From NCBI GenBank assembly GCA_949361645.1, contig OX442418.1, positions 4,965,609-5,029,608 on the forward strand: a DNA stretch of 64,000 bases, read 5' to 3'. This stretch comes from Spongilla lacustris (lineage: Eukaryota > Porifera > Demospongiae > Spongillida > Spongillidae). Shown here piece by piece: positions 12,680-24,396 of this stretch; positions within the stretch are counted from its first letter, which is position 1, and every line of letters begins with the position of its first letter. The translations under genes and the position numbers were made by a program. Under the pieces are notes generated by a model, which saw only the letters and a program-made list of their open reading frames with translations, had not been told where the DNA came from and did no database searches.

Positions 12680-14316
12680 CCTAAAAGACCATTTTTAAAC
12701 TCCGCACTTGCGCAATGTAAGCCACACCAACACGACAAATTGCTTTTAGAGCATCCTTGCAAGCCAAGCAACACACATTCACTTCACAACTTACGGAAGG
12801 TTCTAAATGTTTAGTAGCACTAGCTCGAGGGAGGGATCATAATTTTGAACCTGCGTCGCATGAGCTATAAGAGTCTGGGAACGAGTAACGCAGTCAATTT
12901 TGCGCATGCGTATGTTGTATTTAGGTTTTTTAGCTACAAAACGAGAGTTTTAGCACCCAAAAATACAGGACTAGTCTTTTTATAAGCTACCTACTATGCG
13001 GCGTTCATAAAATAACTTGTTGTTGTAAATAAAGTTAATTAATTTTAATAAATAATTAGCCATTTTGAAAGTATGATAAATCATAAAAAAATCAGGAAAA
13101 TATATTGGTGAAACCAGAATTTTAATATCATCATCCTATAGTAACTTATTATTCATGTCCTCAATTGCTGGCCATGTTAAACAAATCATCTGGAGGTTTG
13201 CAACATTTGTCAGTGCTTTAAAATAAATTCACCCTAAGTAACAGAATTTGTGCACACTATCATCTGAAACCAGCAATAATTAAGGGTAGCTCACATCATG
13301 ATTGCAAAGCACACAGGTCTTTCTTTAAAACTGGAACTTTCCCCATACCTATTCCGTTATTTTTTACTGAAGGAATAACACACAACGTTACAATTTAAAT
13401 GAAAGCACACCCTTAGATGGAGGCTTGAATGCTCACTGACCCTTCACATATGGATGGTACGAGGCTTCCATAAATGGCACTCACATGACACAAAAGTATT
13501 CTTTAAGCCGTAGACACAGCGATATACATGTAGCCTAGCTATGAGACAAAATCAGGTCTGCGCACAAGTTACTGCGTGCTGCTTGAGATGCTGGTATAGG
13601 CTATTATTAGCTCTGAGAGAGCTGGAAGGTATGTGATCAATTCTTACATTTCATTTTTGCGTGTGCGTGTGTGCGTCTCAGATTCACTAACTCACAGAAT
13701 GGCACCGCATATCAATCCGTACGTACCACACCGTTCATTGCCTCTCTGTGCGATTGTGCTAATTGAGACGCACCACATTCGATGCTTGTAAACATGGATA
13801 ATTGGCTTAGGGAAAAGCAAATTAAAAGGGGACTCGCAACACCCACGTAGGAGGTGGGGCATACGGAGTTGCATCCGCCTTCGAATTGTATCACGTGATG
13901 TGACACCCACTAGAAGGTGGGGCATCAGGTCTGAATGCTTAAAGATCCGCCTCCGTATTATCACGTGACTATAACAGCGATTTAATTATGAGATTAAGTC
14001 TTAGGACGAGGTCGTGTGCGCATGCGTATGCGACGAAAAATAGGCAGTGGATCGTAGTTTCAGTTTAGTAGGTGGAAAAAATCCAATATTTTGATCGAAG
14101 CTTCACAACCGATACCTGAACACAGACGACCTTTAAAATCAGTTAATTTGTTGTGCTTATTAAAATTAATTAGCATTATTAATAATGTTTTAATTAAATT
14201 AATGGAAATAAATTTGAGGAAACCGACCAACTTTGTTTCAAAATACCAGATTTTTTGCTCCATCCTATCAAAAGTTATTCACAATCAAAAGCGTTGCGTT
14301 CATTCGTGGACACCCT
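12680..14316. other. Mosaic non-coding stretch
   Basis: No supported gene. Contents: a solo half of the 'gtctgggaacgag' hairpin repeat near 12868; an AT-rich segment at 13010-13140; a detached piece of the degenerate repeat field at about 13190-13460 (including 'tttgtcagtgctttaaa', as at 3560); and two diverged copies of a ~60-70-bp unit at about 13846-13970, each with 'ggtggggcat', a 'atccgcct' segment and 'atcacgtga', so two CACGTG E-boxes. Short frames on either strand lack support. Confidence 0.5.
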
Positions 14317-14793
14317 GTATACCAAGAATTATTGATAGCAATCGAGTGTAGTGCTATTATATCCACAATACTAATCAGACGGGTACAAATATAGGCTTGA
14401 TACCCAACCCTCCGCCAAAAGGCTTGCCATGCCTAGTCTCGTTCCCAGACCCTATTTATTGACTGTGTTCTCAATAAATAGGGTCTGGGAACGAGTAAAT
14501 AACATATCACGTGACCTCCAGAATGTATCCAGTGGCAGGGGCAAAATCGACGATAGCTTTAGTTCGGAAGGATTTTATGTAACAGCGATTGCTATTCCTA
14601 ACTTTCCTGCCATGCAGACATACAATTAACGTATTACAAGACAATAACAATAATATATTTTAATAAATTAATTAGCTGTTTTAATAACTTGATAAATCTC
14701 TAAAGTACCTAGTGAGTTTAATGGTGCAATCAGATTTTTAAAATCACAATTGTAAGCCGAGTTATGCATTGATGTCCACAATTTCTTGACATG
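14317..14793 (+). repeat. Dispersed repeat, copy A (inverse of 20738-21275)
   Basis: From 'gtataccaagaatt' to 'tttcttgacatg', this segment matches the reverse complement of 20738-21275 over its whole length. One difference is an internal block of about 50 bp present only in the other copy ('ctaagcatacgcatgcgc', near 21000). It contains a hairpin at about 14436-14497 (gtctcgttcccagaccctat ... atagggtctgggaacgag) that looks like a short MITE nested in the repeat. No terminal inverted repeat or coding frame was recognised, so the class is unknown. Confidence 0.85.
14436..14497. mobile_element. 62-bp hairpin MITE inside copy A
   Basis: Perfect 26-base arms (gtctcgttcccagaccctat plus ttattg on one side) around a ~12-base loop. 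The same hairpin occurs near 21105-21165, and half-copies lie near 12868 and 21346. Confidence 0.65.
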
Positions 14794-14869
14794 TTTTGCC
14801 AAGGTACTACACATTGTTTTGCAGCTAACTCTATCTTCAAACATGCTCATTTTACTTTCTTATATACTT

Positions 14870-15335
14870 GAAGTTTGTAGTCCCCACATCTTAACGTATA
14901 CCAGCTTCAGCAAGTTTCGATACCAGTTCACAGCTTCTGCTATAAAGGTACTTGTATGCACCTCAATTCAAAACGTATACGTGCGCTCATGAAGTTTTCT
15001 TTCTAGTCTCCACATCAAGGTAACGTACCAGCTTTACCAAGTTTCAATACCTGTTCAAAACTTTTGTTAAAGGTAATTACAGTATGCTCTTCAATTCGCT
15101 ACTTGAATTGGATACGTACGCTCATTTACGTTTCTAGTCTCCACGTCAACGTAACGTACCAGCTTGCAAGTTGCGATACCAGTTCACAGATTTTAATTTG
15201 CTAAAAGTACTTGTATGCACTTCAATTCGCTACACGTACGCTCATCTTTGCTTCTTTCATGAAGTTTCTAGTCTCCACCTCTACGTACGTATACCAGCTT
15301 CAGCAAGTTTCGACACCAGTTCATTATGCATTTCG
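14870..15335. repeat. Four-copy ~126-134-bp tandem repeat
   Basis: Anchors 'gtcyccac' at 14880, 15006, 15137 and 15271 are each followed by 'cgtaccagctt..caagtt' and 'accagttca'. Copies are diverged from one another. Confidence 0.85.
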
Positions 15336-16130
15336 CTTCGTATACGCTCATTTTTGTTCGTCTAAGCAGTTAGCTGCTATTGTAAACGACATCAACATAG
15401 GTACACACAAGAACTGGCTCCAAGTAAGTAAGTGAATTTATGTACACAAACATACACAATGTACATGGTGGTGTCCAGAGTGAAAGTGTGTATGCATTAC
15501 ACGTGTGTGTATATACATGTACATGTACAATCTTGTCTGTGTGGTATACAGGTGCACGTGTGTGCATGGTGGTGTATGGGAAATAGTGTAAAATGTGTAT
15601 GTGGAGATGGAAGTGCATGTAAATGTTGTATGCGAAGATGTAAACGCAAGTGCATTGCGTGTGTATGTGTATGTGTAGGGTATAAATGTTATGTGCTTTG
15701 CAGAATGACGGACGCAATCAACTGCTGCTATGCCAGAACAGCCGTTAGATCCATAGCGCAGAAGCTGTATATGGGAATGGAGGGTGTGAAAACACTTTCT
15801 ACACAATCTATGGCACAGCTAGTTGTAGTGTACAATGCACTGTTCGAAAACAACCCAGCTATGCACCTACAAAACCAGAAAAATTCCACTATGACAGGAT
15901 GAAGTTGCAACCTTCAGATGGACATACGCACCAAACTTTACTGTTTACTATTATTTGTTATCTCCCATTCCCTAAACTGTCTGATCCTTGTACCTCCTTC
16001 CTCACTCGAAGTGTGCAAACATGTATATACACCTTCAACTCTTTAATTAGATTTCATGCAGAATACGTGAACAAGTGTAAAGTTATAATATACGGGCTGT
16101 GCTGAATAACACCAATGTTGATATTCATAA
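15336..16130 (+). other. Low-complexity stretch with one uncertain open frame
   Basis: A 156-codon frame (15432-15902) runs through TG/TA-rich DNA and then through about 65 codons of more balanced composition starting at the ATG at 15705 (MTDAINCCYARTAVRSIAQK). The latter part could be a short exon, but no domain, acceptor site or homology was recognised, so it is not called as a gene. Confidence 0.3.
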
Positions 16131-18346
16131 CCCAAACTACACTCCCCTCGTACACCCATACTACACTCCCCTTATACACCCACACTACACTCTCCTCGTA
16201 CACCCGCACTACACTCCCCTAGTACACCCACACTACACTCCCCTTATACACCCACACTACACTCTCCTCGTACACCCACACTACACTCCCCTAGTACACC
16301 CATACTACACTCCCCTCATACACCCACACTACACTCTCCTCATACACCCATACTACACTCCCCTCATACACCCACACTACACTCTCCTCATACACCCACA
16401 CTACACTCTCCTCATACACCCACACTACACTCTCCTCATACACCCATACTACACTCTCCTCGTACACCCACACTACACTCCCCTAGTACACCCACACTAG
16501 ACTCCCCTCATGCACCCACACTACACTCCCCTCGTACACCCATACTACACTCCCCTCATACACCCACACTACACTCTCCTCATACACCCATACTACATTC
16601 CACTCATACACCCAAACTACACTCCCCTCGTACACCCACACTACACTCCCCTAGTACACCCACACTACACTCCCCTAGTACACCCACACTACACTCCCCT
16701 AGTACACCCACACTAGACTCCCCTCATGCACCCACACTACACTCCCCTCGTACACCCATACTACACTCCCCTCATACACCCACACTACACTCTCCTCATA
16801 CACCCATACTACATTCCACTCATACACCCAAACTACACTCCCCTCGTACACCCACACTACACTCCCCTAGTACACCCACACTACACTCCCCTCATACACC
16901 CACACTACACTCCCCTCGTACACCAACACTACACTCTCCTCGTACACCAACACTACACTCTCCTCGTACACCAACACTACACTCCCCTCGTATACCCACA
17001 CTACACTCCCCTTGTACACCCACACTACACTCCCCTCTTACACCCACACTACACTCCCCTCGTACACCCACACTACACTCCCCTCGTACACCCACACTAC
17101 ACTGTACACCCACACTACACTCCCCTCGTACACCCACACTACACTCCCCTCGTACACCCACACTACACTCCCCTCGTACACCCACACTACACTCCCCTCA
17201 TATACCCACACTACACTCCCCTCATACACCAACACTACACTCTCCTCGTACACCCACACTACACTCCCATCGTACACCCACACTACACTCCCCTCGTACA
17301 CACACTACACTCCCCTCGTAAACCCACACTACATTCCCATTGTACACCCACACTACACTCCCCTCGTACACCCACACTACACTCCCCTCGTACACCCACA
17401 CTACACTCCCCTCGTACACCCACACTACACTCCACTCATATACCCACACTACACTCCCCTCGTACACCCAAACTACACTCCCCTCGTACGCCCACACTAC
17501 ACTCCCCTCGTACACCCACACTACACTCCCCACGTACACCCACAGGCCACACTACACTCCCCTCGTACACCCACACTACACTCCCCTCGTACACCCACAC
17601 TACACTCCCCTCGTACACCCACACTACACTCCCCTCGTACACCCACACTACACTCCCATCGTACACCCACACTACACTCCCCACGTACACCCACACTACT
17701 CTCTCCTCGTACACCCACACTACACTCCCCTCGTACACCCACACTACACTCCCATTGTACACCCACACTACACTCCCCTCGTACACCCACACTACACTCC
17801 CCTCGTACACCCACACTACACTCCCATCGTACACCCACACTACACTCCCCTCATATACCCACACTACACTCCCCTCGTACACCCACACTACACTCCCATC
17901 GTACACCCACACTACACTCCCCTCGTACACCCACAATACACTCCCCTCGTACACCCACACTCCACTCCCCTCGTACACCCACACTCCACTCCACTCGTAC
18001 ACCCACACTACACTCTCCTCGTACACCCACACTCCCCTCATACACCCACACTACACTCCCCTCGTACACCCACACTACACGAGTTCCCCTCGTACACCCA
18101 CACTACACTCCCCTCGTACACCCACACTACACTCCCCTCGTACAGCCACACTACACTCCCCTCGTACAGCCACACTACACTCCCCTCGTACACCCACACT
18201 ACACTCCCCTCGTACACCCACACTACACTTCGCTAGTACACCCACACTACACTCCCCTCGTACACCCACACTACACTTCGCTAGTACACCCACACTACAC
18301 TCCCCTCGTACACCCACACTACACTCCCCTCGTACAGCCACACTAC
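16131..18346. repeat. 24-bp minisatellite, about 92 copies
   Basis: The unit contains 'cacactacactcccctcgta' plus 'cacc' and is 24 bp long. Because 24 is a multiple of three and the unit lacks stop codons in several frames, long frames appear on both strands (up to 604 codons, HPHYTPLV repeats); these are not evidence of a protein. A 216-bp block (nine units) with characteristic variants, starting at the tgcaccc variant, is repeated at 16509 and 16725, showing block-wise expansion. Confidence 0.97.
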
Positions 18347-19680
18347 CTTATATAACACACACCTACAATGAGTGTACTACACATGTGACTCACCATTATG
18401 TCGCTTTTTGCAGGCCAGGTACTGGTAGGGTAGGGTCAGGTCTGATCTGTGTAAAATGGGAGTGGGTAGAAGGTTATGTGCATACATTTGTATGTAAAAT
18501 CGGATGTATGCATACATTCCATTACTTACATGACAAATAGCACTTGATAAGATGACTGAGAATTTGATATCTGCAATGACGGAGGTAGTAACACCTCCTG
18601 GTGAGAGAGAAGCTTCAAATATATAGTTGTGTTGATAGCGCATAGTTAACTTAGATATAAACAGCGTGCAAATGTATTGCCTCCCAAAAACTCAGTTCGT
18701 ACCATTGCTGCTTTTAATCAAATATCCAAATTCCATCTCCATGACGACAGAACAATATGAAACAAAAAAAGTACAACCAACCTTATCAAGCTCTGATTGA
18801 TAGCACGACGCTTCGATCCAACTTTTCTCTTCGTTTCCATTTGATGCGCATCTTATCGGACAGCAGGTATGTTAATATACACAAAACAATGTTAGCAAAA
18901 CCGATCGTGATAGTATAGTCGTCCGGATCTGCTTAGCAGAACTATAAATTCTTGACCAATAGAAGCGACATGGGTACCGTCACATGAACACATCGATCGA
19001 CGCTACAAGAAGTACGTAAACCGAGAGATTGAGTTCAAATACCACAATCGGCATAGCAGATCGCCTTTCTCACTTACATGGGGAGTCTTATACATCAGAT
19101 CGATTGTACACGCCGTTTTTGATGAAGGCGCATGCATGCTGACATTCAAAATCATCCGGGGTTATAAATATCGCGCATGCGCCCAATGTGTTGCTATAGA
19201 CTACAATTCGGCGTGCGCTATACATATGTCGAAAACGTGTCGTAAACATTATAACATAAATACATAGGTGTAGCTAGTCTTAACATACCTGAGCACGGCC
19301 ATACATTTTGTGGACACTAGGTTATTTACCCGAAATATTGAAATGATTACGTAGAGCCTTAGCAACGCCCATGACAACCCCAGGGTTGAACAAAAACGTG
19401 AGCCAGCACAAAACAGGTTGATTATTGTCACCATTTGAAAACACGAAATAAAGCCAGCATCATTTTTCTATTTACAATGCTTACCTCATGCTACAGTTTC
19501 GTTGCCACGACGCGTTATAGGTCGTGAAAGCGGGTAACTCGCGATGTACCTCTCCTATTCGAAGCAAATTATCTACGTTCCCAACCGATAGAAAGTCGAA
19601 ATCAAAGCTGAATCTTGAAGGAGTTAGAAGGTACTAGCTTATAATTGTATGTGCTAAAAGCCAACTTTTTTTTTTGCCAG
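18347..19680. other. Single-copy stretch without a recognised gene
   Basis: Balanced composition with CpG-richer parts at about 18900-19240 and 19490-19600. Short open frames only (for example 18377-18643 minus and 19249-19434 minus); none shows a domain. It could hold upstream sequence for the exon-like segment at 19681-19816. Confidence 0.4.
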
Positions 19681-19816
19681 GGATTTTTGATACCAAAGTT
19701 ACGCGAGAAAAGCGATCATGTCATTGCTAGTAGGAGGAGTGTCGCTGCCACATTTTGTGGAGTATATGCTCCTTTACCATTAGCACCAATTGTCGAACTT
19801 TGTCAGGAACTGAATG
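19681..19816 (+). CDS. Candidate internal exon, function unknown
   Basis: This 136-bp open segment is preceded by a strong acceptor (ten T's then gccag) and followed by a good donor (aatg/gtacgt). The frame begins GFLIPKLREKSDHVIASRRS and ends in ELCQELN, then phase 1. Composition is coding-like and free of repeats. No family was recognised. No partner exons were identified: the next 200 bp on the plus strand run into a TG tract, and the recognisable RING-like frame nearby is on the other strand. It may be chance, a pseudo-exon or part of a larger gene. Confidence 0.25.
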
Positions 19817-19863
19817 GTACGTCCTTTGTAGTCCGTTGAACCTTGCATGTACTCAGTATGGAT

Positions 19864-20365
19864 TCAGCCCCCAGTGTTCTCCGAGGAGGCCAAACCCAAC
19901 ATGCGTTTTCCTGCTTTCTGCAGGTCAGCCTTCGCTGGTTCACCATTGCACTGGTGTGGGTGTGGGTGTGTGTGTGTGTGTGGGTGTGTGTGCGTGTGTT
20001 GTGTGTGTGTGAGCGAGCCATACTCCGCACAAGCCTTAATGTCCTTCCTACAGGTTTGACACTGGAGTGCCTGGATCAATAGTGTTGCTGCCTTTAGCTG
20101 TGGTGCAGTTAGTGAGTTAGTAGAGGATCCATGAAGCAGCATGGACATTTGATCCACTACAATTGAACACCCTGAACCACTTGACCATGCAGGCAGTGCA
20201 CACCAGTGCCCTACATGGGAGCTCCAGAGGCTGGTGTAAAATCCTCAGGCATATGAGACACTGTAGTTGCTCCAGGATTGCTGGATTGTTGGAGCTGGCC
20301 AGTAAGTGGTCAGCCAGTAAGGATTCAGTGGGAGGGGCTATTGCATGCATGCCTACAATGATCAT
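19864..20365 (-). pseudogene. Degraded RING-like zinc-finger reading frame
   Basis: On the minus strand from 20365 the frame reads into LEQLQCLICLRILHQPLELP followed by CRALVCTACMVKW. This is the Cys-x2-Cys ... Pro-Cys ... Val-Cys-x2-Cys start of a RING-type finger, like the RING of RAG1-like and other invertebrate proteins. The usual His after the third Cys is replaced by Arg-Ala, and the second CxxC pair is missing where the frame ends (20117). A shifted frame continues as LTAPQLKAATLLIQALQCQT then CRKDIKACAEYG, with another CxxC, before entering a (CA)n tract. The picture is one gene with a frameshift near 20150 and a microsatellite insertion. RAG1 relatedness is only a resemblance. Confidence 0.4.
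19955..20011. repeat. Short (TG)n tract
   Basis: About 55 bp of TG-rich repeats interrupting the RING-like frame. Confidence 0.85.
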
Positions 20366-20737
20366 CTGTGGGCTGTGTTTGGCTGGACGACTGCAGGCAG
20401 GGTGATAATGTATGGCAAATTAGAATTAGAATGTAAGGTAAACACAAACGTTGGTTAGTGTTAACTATGTCATTGCTAAGACAGTGTGCAAATGAGCTGC
20501 AAACTCTTGGCAGATGTATGAGCTCCTTGTTTTCTTTTTCCTAGCCTCCACCAAGAAGCGACCACACAGCTCTTGGACTGTCGTTTTGTGGTGCTCCATC
20601 CAATTCCACACCTATTATTCATAAAAATACTCATGTCCAGTTCGGTGTTAAAAAAAAAAGTTGGCTAGTTGTGAACATTGTATATATGCTCTCCCATGTG
20701 TGTTGTTTAGTGTTCTTGCTTACCGTCCTGTTCTGTC
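20366..20737. other. Non-coding spacer
   Basis: No recognised feature between the RING-like frame and the dispersed repeat. A short A-run lies near 20650. Confidence 0.4.
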
Positions 20738-21275
20738 CATGTCAAGAAATTGTGGACATCAATGCATAACTCGGCTTACAATTGTGATTTTAAAAATCTG
20801 ATTGCACCATTAAACTCACTAGGTACTTTAGAGATTTATCACGTTATTAAAACAGCTAATTAATTTATTAAAATATATTATTATTATTGTCTTGTAATAC
20901 GTTAATTGTATGTCTGCATGGCAGGAAAGTTAGGAATAGCAATCGCTGTTACATAAAATCCTTCCGAACTAATGCTATCGTCGATTTTAGTGATCTAAGC
21001 ATACGCATGCGCAACTTAGTTTTACTCGTGCCCCTGCCTCTGGATACATTCTGGAGGTCACGTGATATGTTATTTAACCATTTTGACATTTGTGCATAGC
21101 TTAGTCTCGTTCCCAGACCATATTTATTGAGAATCACTGTCAATAAATAGGGTCTGGGAACGAGACTTAGGCATGGCTAGCCTTTTGGCGGAGGGTTGGG
21201 TATCAAGCCTATATTTGTTAGTATTGTGGATATAATAGCACTACACTCGATCGCTATCAATAATTCTTGGTATAC
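20738..21275 (-). repeat. Dispersed repeat, copy B (inverse of 14317-14793)
   Basis: Begins 'catgtcaagaaatt' and ends 'ttcttggtatac'; it matches copy A in reverse complement with an extra ~50-bp block near 20995-21035. The nested hairpin is at about 21103-21168. The two copies are about 6 kb apart in inverted orientation and could pair in a long transcript. Confidence 0.85.
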
Positions 21276-21757
21276 GCTAGTCTTGCTAGCCTGTATATCG
21301 TCGATCAATGGCTAGCCAAGGTCGCTCGCGCTCACTTCCATAGCAGTCTCGTTTCCAGACCCAATATACGCAGCTGCTCTGCTACGTATACGAGGTGAAG
21401 TCTGTCCTGTAGTATTTCTTTCCAACTCCGCCGGAATGTCGGCCAAGGTATACGACAAGGATGAACAGCCGTAAACGTACTTGGAGACTGGTTATAACTT
21501 ATAAGTAGATCACATACATGCACCTGTCTGTGTAATTTGCCCCTACAAATACTAAGCAATGGCACAGAAAAGGATGCCATGATGATGCTCTGATATGTCA
21601 TCAATGAACAGATCGATGGCATGAAGGCACAGCTAGGTAGAACTACACGTATGTATACTACCATGCATGTGAAACGTTTACACAAATCACCACATGCCAC
21701 CACCCTAATTAAATAGGTGACCACAAAGATGTTGCATCAGCTACAATGTACATTCTG
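21276..21757. other. Stretch without a supported gene
   Basis: A 130-codon minus-strand frame (21332-21724) has no recognised domain. A diverged half of the 'agtctcgttcccagac' repeat lies at 21344. Nothing else was recognised. Confidence 0.35.
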
Positions 21758-22245
21758 TTAAAGATCGAGTGCGCGTATAAAAAGCGCTTGCCTGGAAAAC
21801 GGTCAGCCGGCCATGCGGCCAAATTAATGGGCTAAAAATGGCGTCTGTCTAGCGTTGTGAAACATGGGGTGTCTATAAACCTCTCAAACTCCTTTATATT
21901 ACCCTTACTACGTAACGTACTGCTGTAAACTCTTACATCCTGGCAGCCATAACTAATTTTCACGACTATTAAAATCGAATAACACGTGTTTATGATTGAG
22001 AATGGCGACGCTCAGGCAGACTGTCAGAGACTGACTCTTGAAGCCACTTTTGCCTCGGAGCAAAGGAAAGGGAAGCTTGATACCGATACCAAAAAGAGGC
22101 TACTCTTGCCACACGGTCCGCTCCATCTTCTTGAATGCCATACTTGATCGCGCAACTTACTGTGACGCACCTGGTACCAGCATTACACCACTGAACTTCG
22201 TTACTGGACAACTGTGGTACGTATATATATGGTCAAAGCAGTATC

Positions 22246-22705
22246 TCCTCCCCTTACAACCACTACTCCTACTTCTCCCCTTACCCCTACTCCTACTTCT
22301 CCCCTTACCCCTACTCCTCCCCTTACTAGTACTTACTACTACCCCTACTCCTCCCCTTACCTACCACTACCCCTATTCTTCACCTAGCCTACTATTACCC
22401 CTACTCCTCCCCTAGTGGTAGGTAGGGGAACAGTAGGGGGAGTAAGGGGAGGAGTTGGTGTATAAGTCCTACTCTTCCCTACACCTACTCCTCCCCTTAC
22501 CTATCACTACCTCTACTGTTCCCCTTATCTACTACTAAGGGCAATAGTAGGTAAGGGGAGGAGTAGGGGTAGAGAAGAGTAGGGGTTACCTATCACCACC
22601 CCTACTCTTCCCCTTACTCCCTTTATATACTATTACACCAACTCCTTACTACCCCTACTGTTCCCCTTACCTACCACTAGGGGAGGAGTAGGGGTAATAG
22701 TAGTG
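22246..22705. repeat. 28-bp-type pyrimidine/purine minisatellite with strand switches
   Basis: Variants of 'cctactcctccccttaccta' plus 'ccactacc' occur first on the plus strand (22246-22410). They then switch orientation several times (for example 22412-22460, 22535-22585, 22678-22705), so C-rich and G-rich versions face each other and can form hairpins. The same unit forms a uniform array at 39791-40190. Confidence 0.9.
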
Positions 22706-22782
22706 GTATGGTAACAGCCATCAAGTGTAATGATTATCTGAACCATGTAGATGTAGGAGACCTTGTACACAATAGGGATCTT

Positions 22783-23430
22783 ATGGTCCACACCTCTGTG
22801 TACTATGGTCCACAACCCTGTGTACTATGGTCCACACCCCTGTGTACTATGGTCCACACCCCTGTGTACTACAGTCCACACCCCTGTGTACTATGGTCCA
22901 CACCCCTGAGTACTACGGTCCACACCCCTGTGTACTATGGTCCACACCCCTGTGTACTATGGTCCACACCCCTGTGTACTATGGAGGAGGAGAGGGTGAG
23001 GGGAGAGGAGAAGTCCACCCAAGCCTTGGAGAGGGCATATGGGGGTCGACCAATCCCCCTCCCCCACCCCACCCCTGTGTACTACGCTCCACACCCCTGT
23101 GTACTATGGTCCACACCCCTGTGTACTATGGTCCACACCCCTGTGTACTATGGTCCACACCCCTGTGTACTATGGTCCACACCCCTGTGTACTATGGAGG
23201 AGGAGAGGGTGAGGGGAGAGGAGAAGTCCACCCAGGCCTTGGAGAGGGCATATGGGGGTCGACCAATCCCCCTCCCCCACCCCACCCCTGTGTACTATGG
23301 TCCACACCCCTGTGTACTATGGTCCACACCCCTGTGTACTATGGTCCACACCCCTGTGTACTATGGTCCACACCCCTGTGTACTATGGTCCACACCCCTG
23401 TGTACTATGGTCCACACCCCTGTGGACCAT
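22783..23430. repeat. 22-bp minisatellite with a 213-bp higher-order unit
   Basis: The unit is 22 bp (ggtccacacccctgtgtact plus at). A purine-rich ~100-bp insert beginning 'ggaggaggagagggtgaggg' occurs at 22983 and again at 23196, showing duplication of a 213-bp block. The array ends in a short inverted copy (gtggaccatagtact). The 201-244-codon frames are repeat artefacts. Confidence 0.95.
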
Positions 23431-23524
23431 AGTACTCAGTAATAAAAAACAGTTCTTTTCAGAACTGCTACATTACAAAAGACTGACTACATATATGCCA
23501 ATCTTGCTAATACATGTATATGGT

Positions 23525-23565
23525 GTGTGTTTGTGTGTGTGTGTGTATGTGTGTGTTGTGTGTGT

Positions 23566-23638
<73 letters not shown>
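23525..23638. repeat. (TG)n microsatellite
   Basis: About 115 bp of TG with a few TATG and TTG interruptions. Confidence 0.95.
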
Positions 23639-23641
<3 letters not shown>

Positions 23642-24396
23642 GAAATCAGGTGGCTACGACACTATGCATGGTCCACATAAACAAGGTGCACGTTGAGGAC
23701 CACCATTCATTTTCTCCTCTGATATGTTGCCACATCTCCTACTATAATAAGCATTTATGGTAGCCTAGTTGCACTACTAGAGTACTGGTATGTGCTATCA
23801 TTACCTGGCATGAGTAATGTCAGTCTCTACATGTATGTCCTTGAAATGTAATATGGCACTTCATCTTAGTGGCAAACAACAACCTTTGAACAGCATTTTG
23901 ACGTACTAGTATTATATATACATTATTGCAGTGGCTTTGTCAATGGTCGCGTGACTTATTATTTTTATTTTTTACTAGCGGTACGTACGCTTAAACTTAC
24001 CATAAAGACAGCTCATAGCCCTGGGCTGCTACGAGATCATTCATCATTGCTACGGAGCGTACGTATACCGGAGTAACATAGTTCCAACGCGAAGCCAAGC
24101 CTGCGAAGGTATACGGTAATCCGACGGTCCTCCATATCCTTTGAGGACATATACATGTAACCCTACCCCTTACAATGTTATGTGTCCCTAATGCAATGTT
24201 ATGTGTTTATCAAAGACCCCCCTGAGGCTCTCTCGTCGCACACCCAAAGGGGACTAGCTGTGTATCACGTGATACGGGGAAAAACCTTTTTCCAGGCAAG
24301 CTCCTTTTATACCCTCAACAAAAGAATCCTCCGGCGCTGCGCGTGCGTCAACGAATGACGCATTGCGCTGTATTTACACGCGCACTCGATCTTTAA

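Larger units (their letters stand above)
21762..24392. mobile_element. Putative TTAA-flanked DNA element with minisatellites inside
   Basis: TTAA at 21758-21761 is followed by agatcgagtgcgcgt. TTAA at 24393-24396 is preceded by the exact inverse acgcgcactcgatct, separated by one substitution in the continuing stem. Both ends then carry 'tataaaa' and 'cttgcctggaaaa' in inverse orientation, with an extra ~60 bp on the right. TTAA duplication is typical of piggyBac and Kolobok families; no transposase was found, so this would be non-autonomous. A 125-codon plus frame (22038) and its minus shadow are unrecognised. The interior is mostly the arrays listed separately. Confidence 0.6.

Noticed and set aside
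16726..18540. 604-codon open frame (and 447- and 298-codon ones in other frames)
   Set aside because: It is produced by a 24-bp stop-free repeat open in several frames on both strands; no start context, signal or domain.
22708..23442. 244- and 201-codon frames
   Set aside because: Products of the 22-bp repeat and its 213-bp block.
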